NCBI GenBank assembly: GCA_964415675.1
Contig: CAYQBG010000005.1
Location: 62,001-126,000, forward strand
DNA: 64,000 nucleotides
Reading direction: 5' to 3'
Origin: UBA5336 sp964415675
GTDB lineage: Bacteria > Pseudomonadota > Alphaproteobacteria > Caulobacterales > Hyphomonadaceae
The notes beneath the pieces are model-generated. The model had not been told where the DNA came from. It made no database searches and worked only from the letters and a program-made list of their open reading frames with translations. Of this stretch, positions 1 through 9,582 are shown piece after piece; the first letter of the stretch is position 1, and the number at the start of each line of letters is the position of its first letter. The translations under genes were made by a program, and so were the position numbers.

Positions 1-1423
1 CCTCGCGATCAGGTTCTTTCCCGGCTGCTTTTGCCGCTCCTTCAGCCACGATGGACATAACCGTGGCCGCCTGTTCGCCCCCCATGACGCCGGTGGAGGC
101 ATTCGGCCAGGAATAGAGGAAATCCGGCCCGAAGGCCCGCCCGCACATGCCGTAATTTCCCGCGCCATAACTCGCCCCGATCATCAGGGTGATCCGCGGG
201 ACTTCGATATTCGTCACGGCCTGGATCATTTTCGAGCCGTGCTTGATCATGCCGGCGCGCTCATATTCGGTGCCGACCATGTAACCGGTCGTGTTCTGCA
301 GGAAGATCACAGGTGTTCCGGCCTGGTCCATCAGCTGCAGGAACTGCGCGGCCTTGGTCGCCCCGGCTGGATCTATCGGGCCGTTATTGCCAATCAGGCC
401 ACAGCGATAGCCCATGATCCGCGCCTGAATACACGCGGTCGAGACCCCGTAGCGCGGCTTGAAGTCCGTGAAATCGGACCCGTCCACAACACGCGCGACC
501 ACCTCGCGAACATCATAAGGGATGCGGTAATCCACCGGCACGATCCCCGCGATCTCATCGGGATCATAAAGTGGCAGTGGTGCGTCCGGCAGGTTCGGGC
601 GCGGGCAGCGTGTGTTCCAGCCGAGCCTGTCAACAACCTCGCGCGCCATGACAACCGCTTCGCCATCATCATCGGCAAGATACTCCGCAAGGCCGGAAAC
701 CGAGGCATGCATCTCAGCGCCGCCAAGCTCATCCTCAGTGGCGATCTCGCCCGTCGCTGCTTTCAGGAGTGGCGGTCCGGCCAGGAACGCCTTCCCGTTT
801 CCGCGCACGGCGACGACATAATCGCTCATGCCCGGCATATAGGCCCCGCCCGCGGTCGAAGAGCCATGCAGGATGGAGATGATCGGAATGCCGGCCTTGG
901 ACAGTTTCGCCTGGCCCGCAAACAGGCCACCCCCGCGCGAAAATCCCTCGACCGTATAGTTGATGAGGTCACCACCCGCACTTTCGACCAGATGCACATA
1001 GGGCAGCTTCTGTTGCAGTGCGATCTCTTCCGAACGCATGATCTTGTAAGCGGTCGATCCGGTCATGGCCCCAGCCATGATCCCGCTGTCATCAACCACC
1101 ACCATACAGCGCACACCGGCTATGAAACCGATGCCGCAAATCACAGTCGAGCCGGGAAGAGACTGTTCCTCCGGCCGGCCATCGGAAAGGTAGCCGGAAA
1201 GGTTGCCGACTGCGAGCCAGGGCATGGCCGGGTCGAGCAGGCGCGCGAGCCGTTCGCGCGGGGTCAGCTGCCCACGCGCTTCAAAACGGGACTTGCGCTT
1301 TTCCGAGAGGCGCCGCCCGCGATCATTCAAATCACTCAGCCTGTCGACGAGAGTGAGCATGTCTTCCCGGTTCTTTCGGAAATCATCACTGCTTGTGCGA
1401 ATTTTCGACTGGAACACAGCCAT
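1..1423 (-). CDS. Acyl-CoA carboxylase carboxyltransferase (beta) subunit, 3' end cut by window
   Basis: The frame is open from an ATG at 1423 to the window edge (474 codons), so the C-terminus is missing. It matches the beta subunit of methylcrotonyl-CoA or geranyl-CoA carboxylase (LiuB/AtuC class), which carboxylates a branched acyl-CoA using carboxybiotin. Visible motifs are RGQLTPRERLARLLDP near residue 45, STAGGAYMPGMSDY in the first crotonase-like half and FLQNTTGYMVG in the second. Family members are usually about 535 residues, so roughly 60 should lie outside. An AGAGGG ribosome-binding site sits 10 nt before the ATG. The upstream DUF1446 gene stops 3 nt before this start, so the two are co-transcribed. 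The exact acyl-CoA substrate cannot be told from sequence. Confidence 0.93.
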   Translation of the reverse strand, partial: MAVFQSKIRTSSDDFRKNREDMLTLVDRLSDLNDRGRRLSEKRKSRFEARGQLTPRERLARLLDPAMPWLAVGNLSGYLSDGRPEEQSLPGSTVICGIGFIAGVRCMVVVDDSGIMAGAMTGSTAYKIMRSEEIALQQKLPYVHLVESAGGDLINYTVEGFSRGGGLFAGQAKLSKAGIPIISILHGSSTAGGAYMPGMSDYVVAVRGNGKAFLAGPPLLKAATGEIATEDELGGAEMHASVSGLAEYLADDDGEAVVMAREVVDRLGWNTRCPRPNLPDAPLPLYDPDEIAGIVPVDYRIPYDVREVVARVVDGSDFTDFKPRYGVSTACIQARIMGYRCGLIGNNGPIDPAGATKAAQFLQLMDQAGTPVIFLQNTTGYMVGTEYERAGMIKHGSKMIQAVTNIEVPRITLMIGASYGAGNYGMCGRAFGPDFLYSWPNASTGVMGGEQAATVMSIVAEGAAKAAGKEPDRE

Positions 1424-1426
1424 CGA

Positions 1427-3223
1427 CTAGAGACCCTCTGCAAGCGCGCGCGGCACCGGAATCGGCGCCTGTAACAGGATCTGGGAATAGCCCTTGCCCT
1501 GCGGATCATTGCGCAGCGACGCCACGCCGCCACCGCCGAGAACGTCATGAAGCAGGAAGTTGATCGCCCCTGTGCCGGGCATGAAGAAGCGCTCAACGCC
1601 CCCATTCAGAAAATGGGCAAACCGCTTTTCCACAGCCGCCTCACTCAGCGCCGCCCAGATATAAGGCGCATAATCTTTTCGACGCGGGATCACGCCAATA
1701 TTGGCCTTGTTGCCCTTATCGCCCGAACGTGCCCAGGCGAGCCTGATCAGCGTCACCTCGACCGGATCTTCAATATCTGGCCGCGCCGGCGTCTGCACAG
1801 ATTCGCGATCGCGCTCGCCATCCGCACCCATTTCGGGCAGGGACAGGGCCTCGGGGCCGCCGCCGAAATCAATCGAGACCGGCACCTCATCGCTCGGCAA
1901 TGCAAAGGAGAACAGCCGCAGGACCGGGGAAGGAGCCGAGCGCCCGCCGGCGAAGCCCGACAGGCCCGGTGGCGCGGCAAGACCCAAGCCGGAAAGCTCC
2001 TTGAGAAGAACCCCAGCCGCACGCTGGTCTTCATGTTTTGCCGCCACCTTTACCGCCACAGATCGTGACGGGTCAGCACGCCCGAATTTGCCGTAAACGC
2101 TTTCATCCCCAATCAGTTCAACCAGGGTTTCGGAAAAATCCTGGGCGTTCATTCTGCGCAGCTTCGCGCGCGCCCGCGCAATGGCGCTGTCTGCGAAAGC
2201 GCGCGCTTTCTCGCCTGCCTCCTCGCCATAGAAGAACATGACCGTACCGGCGCGAAAACCGTCAGCATAAGTCGCAGATACCTTGTAACTTGCCGGAGCG
2301 GGCCGCCCTCGCGCGCCCGAGACGAACACACGATTCGGACCGTCAGCGGTGATCTCGACCTCGGAAAAGTCGCAGGTCACATCCGGAAGGAGATAGGCCT
2401 GCGGGTCGCCAATCTCATAGAGCATCTGCTCGGCCACCGTGCCGACACTGACTTGTCCGCCAGTATCCTGCGGCTTGGTGACATGGAACGCACCATCCGC
2501 GGTTATCTCGGCGATGGGATAGCCGACCTCTTCCAGCGTGTCGGCCACATCGCGCCAGTCGGTGAAATTCCCGCCGCTCGCCTGCGGCCCACACTCGATG
2601 ATATGGCCAGCGAGGCTTCCACCCGCCAGCTGGTCCCAGTCCGCCTGCTCCCAGCCGAACTCATGGATGCAAGCGCCCAGCGTGACCGCGCTGTCCACAC
2701 ACCGCCCGGTGATGACGATATCGGCCCCCTGGCCCAGCGCCTGCGCAATCGGAAAGGCGCCAAGATAGGCATTGACGCTGGCCAGCCGGCCTGGCTCGGG
2801 AAAGGCCTCGCCACTGAACATCTCGCTGTAACCGCGAGCGGCAAGCTCTTTCGCGCGTGCCAGCAGGTCATCGCCTTCGATCACGGCCACTTTCAGGTCC
2901 AGCCCGGCCTCGTCGATCAGCGCTCGGACAGCCTCGCCGCAAGCGCGCGGGTTCACGCCGCCAGCATTCGAGACAAGTTTGACGCCCTGGCGCGCGATCT
3001 CTTCCAGGTTGGGACCGACGACCGCGGTTACAAAATCGGTGGCGTAGCCGCGCGAAGCATCCCTGGCGCGCGCCCGCGCCATGATCGACATGGTGATCTC
3101 GGCGAGATAATCGAAAACGATATAGTCCAGCTCGCCGGCACGCAGGAATTGCGGCACGGCCATGTCGCTTTCGCCCCAATAGCCGCTTGCACCGCCGATA
3201 CGGATCGCGCTTGCCTCTGCCAA
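1427..3223 (-). CDS. AtuA-like DUF1446 protein
   Basis: The protein has about 598 residues and belongs to the DUF1446 (acyclic terpene utilisation AtuA) family; its biochemical role is unknown. The N-terminus IRIGGASGYWGES is typical, and a C-terminal AtuA-like ferredoxin-fold region contains LAWARSGDKGNKANIGV. I chose a TTG start at 3223 because GGGAGG lies 6 nt upstream and the conserved domain begins a few residues later. The ATG at 3247 (606 residues) lacks a good ribosome-binding site, and the much longer upstream frame encodes no family sequence. It is followed at once by the carboxyltransferase beta gene. In pseudomonads the same pairing occurs in the atu cluster for citronellol/geraniol breakdown, so a branched or isoprenoid acyl-CoA pathway is inferred. 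Confidence 0.88.
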   Translation of the reverse strand: MAEASAIRIGGASGYWGESDMAVPQFLRAGELDYIVFDYLAEITMSIMARARARDASRGYATDFVTAVVGPNLEEIARQGVKLVSNAGGVNPRACGEAVRALIDEAGLDLKVAVIEGDDLLARAKELAARGYSEMFSGEAFPEPGRLASVNAYLGAFPIAQALGQGADIVITGRCVDSAVTLGACIHEFGWEQADWDQLAGGSLAGHIIECGPQASGGNFTDWRDVADTLEEVGYPIAEITADGAFHVTKPQDTGGQVSVGTVAEQMLYEIGDPQAYLLPDVTCDFSEVEITADGPNRVFVSGARGRPAPASYKVSATYADGFRAGTVMFFYGEEAGEKARAFADSAIARARAKLRRMNAQDFSETLVELIGDESVYGKFGRADPSRSVAVKVAAKHEDQRAAGVLLKELSGLGLAAPPGLSGFAGGRSAPSPVLRLFSFALPSDEVPVSIDFGGGPEALSLPEMGADGERDRESVQTPARPDIEDPVEVTLIRLAWARSGDKGNKANIGVIPRRKDYAPYIWAALSEAAVEKRFAHFLNGGVERFFMPGTGAINFLLHDVLGGGGVASLRNDPQGKGYSQILLQAPIPVPRALAEGL

Positions 3224-3261
3224 AATGTTCCTCCCTGAGGCGGACATCTGCGGCCCGCCTT

Positions 3262-3277
3262 CTGATTGAACGATCAG
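3262..3277. promoter_or_regulatory. Inverted repeat in divergent promoter region
   Basis: CTGAT-N6-ATCAG lies between the divergent DUF1446 gene and acyl-CoA ligase gene. It is a perfect but short (5-bp arm) palindrome, placed where a TetR-type catabolic repressor could bind. No regulator gene is adjacent in the window, so assignment is only a guess. Confidence 0.25.
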
Positions 3278-3349
3278 GGCTGATCTCCTACAAGTCAACA
3301 TCACCATCCGGGCCGGCACGGCCTGCATGAATGATAAAGGGAGGAAAGG

Positions 3350-4963
3350 ATGGGTCTGTTCTCCAGGCGCAAATCGGGGTCGGAGCCGCTGGGGCACGCT
3401 GCCAAGCCTGCCAGCACGGCGCAAATGCCGCAAACTGTGGACTGGATTGCCCATCATTCCCGCGTCACTCCTGACGCCCTTGCCCAGTTGGATCTCGCTA
3501 GTAGGCGGCGGTTTACCTATCGTGACATGAATGACCGTGTCGGCCGGCTTGCGGCGCATCTTGTCTCTTTGGGTGTTTCCAGAGGGGACAGGGTCGGCTT
3601 CCTTGCCATGAATTCGACCGATGTTATGGAGACGATATTTGCGACCTGGCGAATCGGGGCGGTCTCGCTGGCCCTGAACTTCCGGCTAACGGCGCCAGAG
3701 TTGGAGTTCATCGTCAATGATGCCCGTCCGAAAGTCGTCATCATTGATCAGGATTTCGCTGAATTGGCTGACGCGCTGCGCGAGCTTACAGATGTCGCCC
3801 ACTGGCTGGCGACAGACGGGCGCGGCGGGGCCACACCGTATGAGGAAGCCCTCATGCGAGCGACGCCGCTGAGCGGGAAGATCGTTCAGCAGCCACTCAG
3901 CGATCAGTGCATGCTGATGTATTCCTCGGGCACGACGGGGCGCCCGAAAGGCGTGATCATCACCCATGAAATGATGCTCTATTCGGCGGTTCACGCCATG
4001 GCGTTTGCCCATGTAAACGCTGAGAAGGTGAATTTCGCGGTGATGCCGCTCTTCCATATTGGCGGGCTGAACGTGTTCACCTGCCCTGTCCTCTACGCCG
4101 GTGGCACCACCATCATCCAGCGCAATTTCGAACCCGGCGCCGCGCTTGATGTCATAAATGATCCGTCGCTCGGCGTAACGCACATGTTAGGCGTACCGGC
4201 CATTTACAACGCGCTGAAAATGCATCCGAAGAACGCGGAAACCGATTTCTCGCGCCTGGAATGTGCACTCGCAGGAGCCGAAGCGGTGCCTGATGCGATT
4301 GTGCATTGGTGGCACGATCGCGGCGTGAAGATCCAGGAAGGCTACGGCATGACGGAAACGTCTGCATCAAGCTGTATGCTTCCGAGAAGCGATGTTCCGG
4401 AAATGGTCGGTTCAGCTGGAAAAGCGCTCATGCATTGCGAGATGAAAATCATGACAGAGGGTGGAGAGGAGGCCGCCCCGGGCGAACCGGGCGAGCTTTG
4501 GATGCGTGGCCCTGTGATTACGCCGGGCTACTGGAATCGGCCAGACGCTGATGACGAAAGCTTCGTCGATGGCTGGTTCCGGTCCGGAGATATCGCGAAG
4601 ATCGATGCACGGGGCTATGTCTACATAGAGGACCGGCTGAAGGACATGTACATTTCCGGCGGCGAAAATGTGTACCCCGCCGAGGTCGAGAATGTGCTCT
4701 ATGAGCTGGATGCCATTGCAGAGGTTGCAGTGATCGGCGTACCCGACAGCCGCTGGGGAGAGGTCGGATGCGCTGTCATCGTGCTCAAGGAGGGATATCA
4801 TCTGACCATGGATGAGATCGCGTCGCATTGCGAAACACGGCTCGCGAAGTTCAAGCGTCCCCTTCACATGACGATCATGAATGCCCTGCCCCGCAACGCC
4901 ACCGGCAAGGTGCTGAAGTTTGAACTTCGCAAGAGCGTTCCCCGGAAAATCGACCTGAAATAA
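3350..4963 (+). CDS. AMP-forming acyl-CoA synthetase (fatty-acyl-CoA ligase)
   Basis: This 537-residue enzyme activates a carboxylic acid to its CoA thioester through an acyl-adenylate. The P-loop-like motif SSGTTGRPKG lies at about residues 191-200, YGMTET near 331, the RSGDIAKID hinge region near 410, GGENVYPAEVE near 437-447, and the C-terminal catalytic lysine in NATGKVLKFELRK near 516-528. The length is standard. The start follows GGGAGGAAAGG immediately upstream. It is divergent from the DUF1446/carboxyltransferase operon and heads a plus-strand series with an SDR and a single-chain carboxylase, so it probably supplies their acyl-CoA. The substrate (long-chain, branched or steroid side chain) is not resolved. 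Confidence 0.92.
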   Translation: MGLFSRRKSGSEPLGHAAKPASTAQMPQTVDWIAHHSRVTPDALAQLDLASRRRFTYRDMNDRVGRLAAHLVSLGVSRGDRVGFLAMNSTDVMETIFATWRIGAVSLALNFRLTAPELEFIVNDARPKVVIIDQDFAELADALRELTDVAHWLATDGRGGATPYEEALMRATPLSGKIVQQPLSDQCMLMYSSGTTGRPKGVIITHEMMLYSAVHAMAFAHVNAEKVNFAVMPLFHIGGLNVFTCPVLYAGGTTIIQRNFEPGAALDVINDPSLGVTHMLGVPAIYNALKMHPKNAETDFSRLECALAGAEAVPDAIVHWWHDRGVKIQEGYGMTETSASSCMLPRSDVPEMVGSAGKALMHCEMKIMTEGGEEAAPGEPGELWMRGPVITPGYWNRPDADDESFVDGWFRSGDIAKIDARGYVYIEDRLKDMYISGGENVYPAEVENVLYELDAIAEVAVIGVPDSRWGEVGCAVIVLKEGYHLTMDEIASHCETRLAKFKRPLHMTIMNALPRNATGKVLKFELRKSVPRKIDLK

Positions 4964-5078
4964 GGCCCGATAGCGCCTGACCAAGCGTCAACGGCGCGGC
5001 TTTGCCATTCTCAAGCCCATCCGAATGACGCTAGTCTCGCTGCAAGGCAGAAGAAGAACAGCCGCAGGGAGGCATCAT

Positions 5079-5843
5079 ATGGATATCGCAGGCAAGGGCA
5101 TCGTCGTGACCGGAGCAGCAAGTGGCATCGGCAAGGCACTCGCGGAGCGATTTGCGGCCGATGGCGCGAAATTCGTGGCCTGCGCGGATCTAGATGGGGA
5201 GGGCGCAAAAACCGTCGCCGATGCCATCGGCCAGCCCGCCTTCGCCTGCGATGTCAGCCGGGAGGAGAATATCAAAGCCCTCATCGAGACAGTTGAGGCC
5301 GAACATGGGCCGATTGACCTCTTTTGCTCGAATGCCGGCATCGGCTTTGGTGGCGGGGCCGAAGTCGAGAATGAGAAATGGCAGCTGATATGGGACGTCA
5401 ATGTCATGGCGCATGTCTGGGCGGCGCGTCATCTGGTTCCGCGTATGGTGGCGCGCGGTGGCGGTTACCTTCTCAACACCTCATCGGCCGCAGGGCTGCT
5501 GTCGCAGGTCGGCTCGGCCCCCTATGCGGTTACCAAGCATGCCGCCGTTGGCCTGGCCGAATGGCTGGCCCTGACGCATGGCGATGACGGCATCAAGGTC
5601 TCGGTCCTGTGCCCACAGGCCGTGCGAACGCAGATGACCGCCGGCAACGAAGACGGCGTGGCCTCAATTGACGGCATGATGGAACCGCCAGAAGTGGCCG
5701 CCGCCTGCGTGAAGGCGATCGCGGAGGAAACCTTTCTCGTCCTGCCCCATCCCGAGGTGGTCGATTATATGCGCAAGAAGACCGAGAATTATGACCGCTG
5801 GATCGGCGGCATGCGCAAGCTCAACCGCGCCTATCGGGGCTGA
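5079..5843 (+). CDS. SDR-family oxidoreductase
   Basis: The protein has 254 residues and is a classical short-chain dehydrogenase/reductase. The nucleotide-binding motif TGAASGIG is at residues 11-18, NAG follows near 88-90, and the catalytic YAVTK is at about 149-153 with a preceding serine in NTSSAAG. The start at 5079 follows GGGAGG 6 nt upstream; an in-frame ATG at 5025 adds 18 residues of no family character. It lies 20 nt before the single-chain carboxylase and after the acyl-CoA ligase, so it probably acts on a hydroxyacyl- or ketoacyl-CoA or alcohol in the same pathway. Cofactor choice is not obvious, although an aspartate after strand beta-2 (ACADLDGEG) favours NAD(H). Confidence 0.88.
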   Translation: MDIAGKGIVVTGAASGIGKALAERFAADGAKFVACADLDGEGAKTVADAIGQPAFACDVSREENIKALIETVEAEHGPIDLFCSNAGIGFGGGAEVENEKWQLIWDVNVMAHVWAARHLVPRMVARGGGYLLNTSSAAGLLSQVGSAPYAVTKHAAVGLAEWLALTHGDDGIKVSVLCPQAVRTQMTAGNEDGVASIDGMMEPPEVAAACVKAIAEETFLVLPHPEVVDYMRKKTENYDRWIGGMRKLNRAYRG

Positions 5844-5863
5844 ACCAGAACGGAGAGCGCGCC

Positions 5864-8800
5864 ATGAAACGCCTGTTCATCGCCAATCGCGGCGAAATCG
5901 CCATCCGTATCGCCCGCACGGCCCACGAAATGGGGCTGACATCAATCGCCATTCACTCCGAGGACGATGCAGGCTCGCTGCATGTGGCCCGCGCCGATGA
6001 GGCCGTCCTGATCCCCGGAAAGGGCGCACGCGCCTATCTCGATATCGAAAGCGTGGTCGATGCGGCGCGCGAGGCAACAGCCGATGCCGTCCATCCGGGC
6101 TATGGCTTCCTGTCTGAAAACGCGGTCTTTGCCGAAGCGGTGGAAGCGGCAGGAATGACCTTTATCGGTCCGACCCCGGACACGCTGAACATGTTCGGCG
6201 ACAAGTCGCAGGCCCGCCAGGTGGCGCTGCAGGCCGGCGCTCCAGTGCCTGAAGGAATGGACGGACCGATCACGGTCGAAGATGCCAGGGCCTTCCTGAA
6301 GTCGCTGCCGAAGGGACGGGCCATGATCCTGAAAGCCGTCTCAGGCGGCGGCGGGCGCGGCGTGCGAATTATCCACAAAGACACGGAGATTGAGGACGCG
6401 TTCGAGCGCGCCGGCTCTGAGGCGAACGCCGCCTTTGGCGATAGCTCGCTCTATGTCGAGGAGTTCATTCCCGCCGCACGTCATATCGAAGTCCAGATTA
6501 TCGGTGATGGCACCGGCGCTGTCAGCCATCTGCATGAACGCGAATGCTCATTGCAGCGCCGCCATCAGAAGCTTCTGGAAATGGCGCCCAGTCCAAGCCT
6601 GTCGGGCAAGCTGCGCTCCGACATCCATGCCGCGGCTGTTGCGATCGCTCAGGCCGCCAAATATCGCGGGCTGGGGACTATGGAATTCCTCGTCGTACCA
6701 GAGGAGAACCGTTTCTGTTTCATAGAAGCCAATGCGCGTCTGCAGGTTGAACACACCGTGACGGAAGAAGTCCTGGGCCTCGATCTCGTCCGAGCTCAGA
6801 TCGAAACCTGCAACGCAAAGCGGCTTAAGGAACTCGGACTGGACCAGAGTGGCGTGCCGGCGCCGAACGGCTTCTCCATTCAGGCGCGGATCAATCTCGA
6901 ATCCATTACCAGGGAAGGCGAGGTGCGCCCGGGCGGCGGACAATTGACCAGTTTTGCGCCGCCGACGGGTCCGGGCCTGCGCACCGACACCTATGGTCAG
7001 CCGGGCTACCGACCGTCTCCGCATTTCGATTCCATGATTGCCAAGCTGATTGCACATGTCCCCGGCGGAGATTATGGCGATGCTCTTTCAAGGCTGCGCC
7101 GTGGCCTTGATGAATTTTTCCTGGAGGGTGTGCCAAACAATCTCGGCTTCCTGAAGGCTTTGATCGATTCGCCCGATATCCGCGCGAACAAGGTCCATAC
7201 GCGATATATCGATGAGAATATGGGCACACTGGCTGAGGCTGCGGCCGGTCTCGCCGAGGGCAGCCCACCCCAGTCCGCCCCTGCCCGGCGTAAGTCTGCA
7301 AGCAAGGATCCGCTCGCCGTGCTCGCTCACGGGCGCGGCGCAACCGATGTCTCCAGCGAGGACAGGTCTATCCTGCCCTTGCCTGACGAGACAATGCCCG
7401 AAGGGGTCACGCCCGTCACAGCGCCGCTGCAAGGAACACTGGTCAAGTTTGAAGTTGCCCCCGGTGACCCGGTCTGGACCGGTCGTACGGTCGCGATCAT
7501 GGAAGCCATGAAGATGGAACATGAGGTGCGCGCCTCGGCCAGCGGCCATGTCCGGCATCTCGGCATCGAGACGGGCGACACGGTCATGGAGGGGCACCCG
7601 ATACTGCTTCTCGACACTGCGGAGATTGCGGAAGGCGATGATGCAGCGACCGAAATTCATGATCTTGACCATATACGGCCCGACCTGGCTGAGACCCTGG
7701 CCCGCAGAGCGGCCGGCTTGGACGAAAACCGACCCGAAGCCGTCTCGAAACGTCACAACCGGGGCCATCGCACGGCGCGAGAGAATATCGCCGACCTGTG
7801 TGACCCTGGCAGCTTTGTCGAATATGGCGCTTACGTGCTGGCGGCACAGCGCCGCCGACGCTCTATGGAAGACCTTATTGCCAACACCAGCGGCGATGGC
7901 ATGGTTTGTGGCCTCGGCCATGTGAATGGTCACCTGTTCAGTGAAGACCGCTCGCGCGTCATGGCGATGAGCTATGATTATATGGTTCTTGCCGGCACGC
8001 AGGGCGCCCTCAACCACTACAAGAAGGACCGGATGTTCGAGATTGCCGAACTTCAGCGCCTTCCGGTCGTGCTCTATGCGGAAGGTGGCGGCGGACGGCC
8101 GGGCGATACCGATGTTACAGGCGTGGCGGGACTTGATTGCCTTGCCTTTTCCTATTTTGCAGAGCTTTCAGGTCTCGTCCCAACCATCGGCATCGTGAAT
8201 GGACGATGTTTTGCGGGAAATGCCGTGCTTCTGGGCTGCTGCGACGTCATCATCGCCACCGAAAGCGCCAATATCGGCATTGGCGGACCGGCAATGATCG
8301 AGGGCGGCGGCCTTGGTGTCTACCGCCCTGAAGAGGTTGGCCCGATCGACGTGCAGGCCGCCAATGGCGTGGTCGATATTGCCGTAAAGGACGAGGCTGA
8401 AGCCACAGCAGCTGCAAAACAGTATCTGTCCTATTTCCAGGGGCCGGTAGATGACTGGACGGCGCCGGACCCACGCGAGCTTCGATTCGCGGTGCCCGAA
8501 AACCGGCTTCGCTGGTACGATATGCGCAAGGTGATCGAAGGCATTGCCGATAGCGGATCGGTCCTGGAACTGCGGCGCAACTGGGCACCCGGTATCATCA
8601 CGGCATTTATACGGGTCGAGGGCCGCCCGGTCGGCGTGGTGGCCAACGATCCGACCCACCTTTCCGGCGCGATCGACAGTCCTGGAGCGGACAAGGGCGC
8701 GCGCTTTCTTCAGATTTGCGATGCCTATGACATCCCGGTTCTGTCACTGGTCGACTGTCCGGGTATCATGGTCGGTCCGGAGATCGAGAAAACAGCCCTC

Positions 8801-9229
8801 GTACGGCACGCCTCCCGGATGATGGTGGTCGGTGCAAATATCTCGACTCCACTTATGGGGGTCGTGATCCGCAAGGGGTATGGACTCGGCGCGCAGGCCA
8901 TGGTTGGCGGCAGTTTCAGAAGCCCGCTCTTCATGATCAGCTGGCCAACCGGTGAGTTCGGCGGCATGGGCCTGGAAGGCGCTGTAAAGCTCGGCTACCG
9001 CAAAGAGCTTGAGGCCATTAAGGACCCCGAGGAAAGGCTGAAGACATATAATGACATGGTCGCGCGCATGTATGAGCGCGGCAAAGCCGTCAATATGGCC
9101 AGCCATTTCGAGATCGACTCAGTCATCGACCCGGCCGAAACGCGGGCCTGGATCGTTGCTGGTCTGAAGTCCCTGCCGCCACAGCCTGTTCGCACTGGCA
9201 AGAAGAGACCCTGTATCGACGCCTGGTAA
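5864..9229 (+). CDS. Single-chain biotin-dependent acyl-CoA carboxylase (BC-BCCP-CT fusion)
   Basis: This 1121-residue polypeptide carries every carboxylase function. A biotin carboxylase/ATP-grasp region begins FIANRGEIAIRIA (residues 4-16) and runs to about 450. A biotin carrier domain has EAMKMEHEV at 547-555, with biotinyl lysine about 550. A full carboxyltransferase covers about 600-1121, with both crotonase-like halves. The architecture matches the LCC family (long-chain acyl-CoA carboxylase), known from mycobacteria and some alphaproteobacteria, rather than two-subunit propionyl- or methylcrotonyl-CoA carboxylases. The start has GGAG 8 nt upstream and follows the SDR by 20 nt. It would carboxylate the alpha carbon of an acyl-CoA using ATP and bicarbonate. 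The window therefore encodes two separate carboxylase systems back to back. Confidence 0.93.
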   Translation: MKRLFIANRGEIAIRIARTAHEMGLTSIAIHSEDDAGSLHVARADEAVLIPGKGARAYLDIESVVDAAREATADAVHPGYGFLSENAVFAEAVEAAGMTFIGPTPDTLNMFGDKSQARQVALQAGAPVPEGMDGPITVEDARAFLKSLPKGRAMILKAVSGGGGRGVRIIHKDTEIEDAFERAGSEANAAFGDSSLYVEEFIPAARHIEVQIIGDGTGAVSHLHERECSLQRRHQKLLEMAPSPSLSGKLRSDIHAAAVAIAQAAKYRGLGTMEFLVVPEENRFCFIEANARLQVEHTVTEEVLGLDLVRAQIETCNAKRLKELGLDQSGVPAPNGFSIQARINLESITREGEVRPGGGQLTSFAPPTGPGLRTDTYGQPGYRPSPHFDSMIAKLIAHVPGGDYGDALSRLRRGLDEFFLEGVPNNLGFLKALIDSPDIRANKVHTRYIDENMGTLAEAAAGLAEGSPPQSAPARRKSASKDPLAVLAHGRGATDVSSEDRSILPLPDETMPEGVTPVTAPLQGTLVKFEVAPGDPVWTGRTVAIMEAMKMEHEVRASASGHVRHLGIETGDTVMEGHPILLLDTAEIAEGDDAATEIHDLDHIRPDLAETLARRAAGLDENRPEAVSKRHNRGHRTARENIADLCDPGSFVEYGAYVLAAQRRRRSMEDLIANTSGDGMVCGLGHVNGHLFSEDRSRVMAMSYDYMVLAGTQGALNHYKKDRMFEIAELQRLPVVLYAEGGGGRPGDTDVTGVAGLDCLAFSYFAELSGLVPTIGIVNGRCFAGNAVLLGCCDVIIATESANIGIGGPAMIEGGGLGVYRPEEVGPIDVQAANGVVDIAVKDEAEATAAAKQYLSYFQGPVDDWTAPDPRELRFAVPENRLRWYDMRKVIEGIADSGSVLELRRNWAPGIITAFIRVEGRPVGVVANDPTHLSGAIDSPGADKGARFLQICDAYDIPVLSLVDCPGIMVGPEIEKTALVRHASRMMVVGANISTPLMGVVIRKGYGLGAQAMVGGSFRSPLFMISWPTGEFGGMGLEGAVKLGYRKELEAIKDPEERLKTYNDMVARMYERGKAVNMASHFEIDSVIDPAETRAWIVAGLKSLPPQPVRTGKKRPCIDAW

Positions 9230-9582
9230 AGGGCTTTCAGTTTCGTTCGGCGAATACAATTCCTGCAGATCTTATATTTGACTTCTGGTTGAAAAGGTGT
9301 CTACATTAGCCAGCAGTGCGATAAAAAACAAACTGTGAATTGGCGACCAGTCGTCCCTGGTATCGAATACCCGGAAAATATTCCCAACTGTGACCAGCGT
9401 CACAGGTTTCTTGGCAATGCTAGTGGCAAATGGAGGGGCGGGGGGACACTCTACGCCGGACATTCCGCCGGACGCGCGTGGAGGCTCTCACCCCGGGGAC
9501 AACTCAGGCCGGTGAGCGTTGTTATTCTTCCCCTCAGCGCTCATCGGTCCTTTTGTTTTAACCGACACTTCGAGCCAGCGTT
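9230..9582. other. 353-bp convergent gap without a convincing gene
   Basis: This stretch lies between the ends of two convergent genes. It holds a perfect CRP-type palindrome at 9389-9404, two copies of GCCGGAC at about 9454-9475, and an imperfect hairpin at about 9487-9517 (CTCACC...GGTGAG) followed by a T-rich run. Open frames here have no ribosome-binding site or family resemblance. A short regulatory RNA reading rightward is possible but unproven. Confidence 0.4.
9389..9404. promoter_or_regulatory. Perfect CRP-type site TGTGA-N6-TCACA
   Basis: The sequence TGTGACCAGCGTCACA is an exact match to the symmetrical CRP consensus, extended by a C...G pair outside. It lies about 180 bp past the stop of the neighbouring Crp-like gene and not upstream of any recognised coding sequence. 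No strong -10 element sits at the usual class I or class II spacing in either direction. Confidence 0.6.

Noticed and set aside
239..1474. 411-codon plus-strand open frame
   Set aside because: It is antisense to the carboxyltransferase beta gene, whose protein is clearly conserved.
7088..8017. 309-codon minus-strand open frame
   Set aside because: It is antisense to the single-chain carboxylase, spanning its BCCP-CT junction; no independent support.
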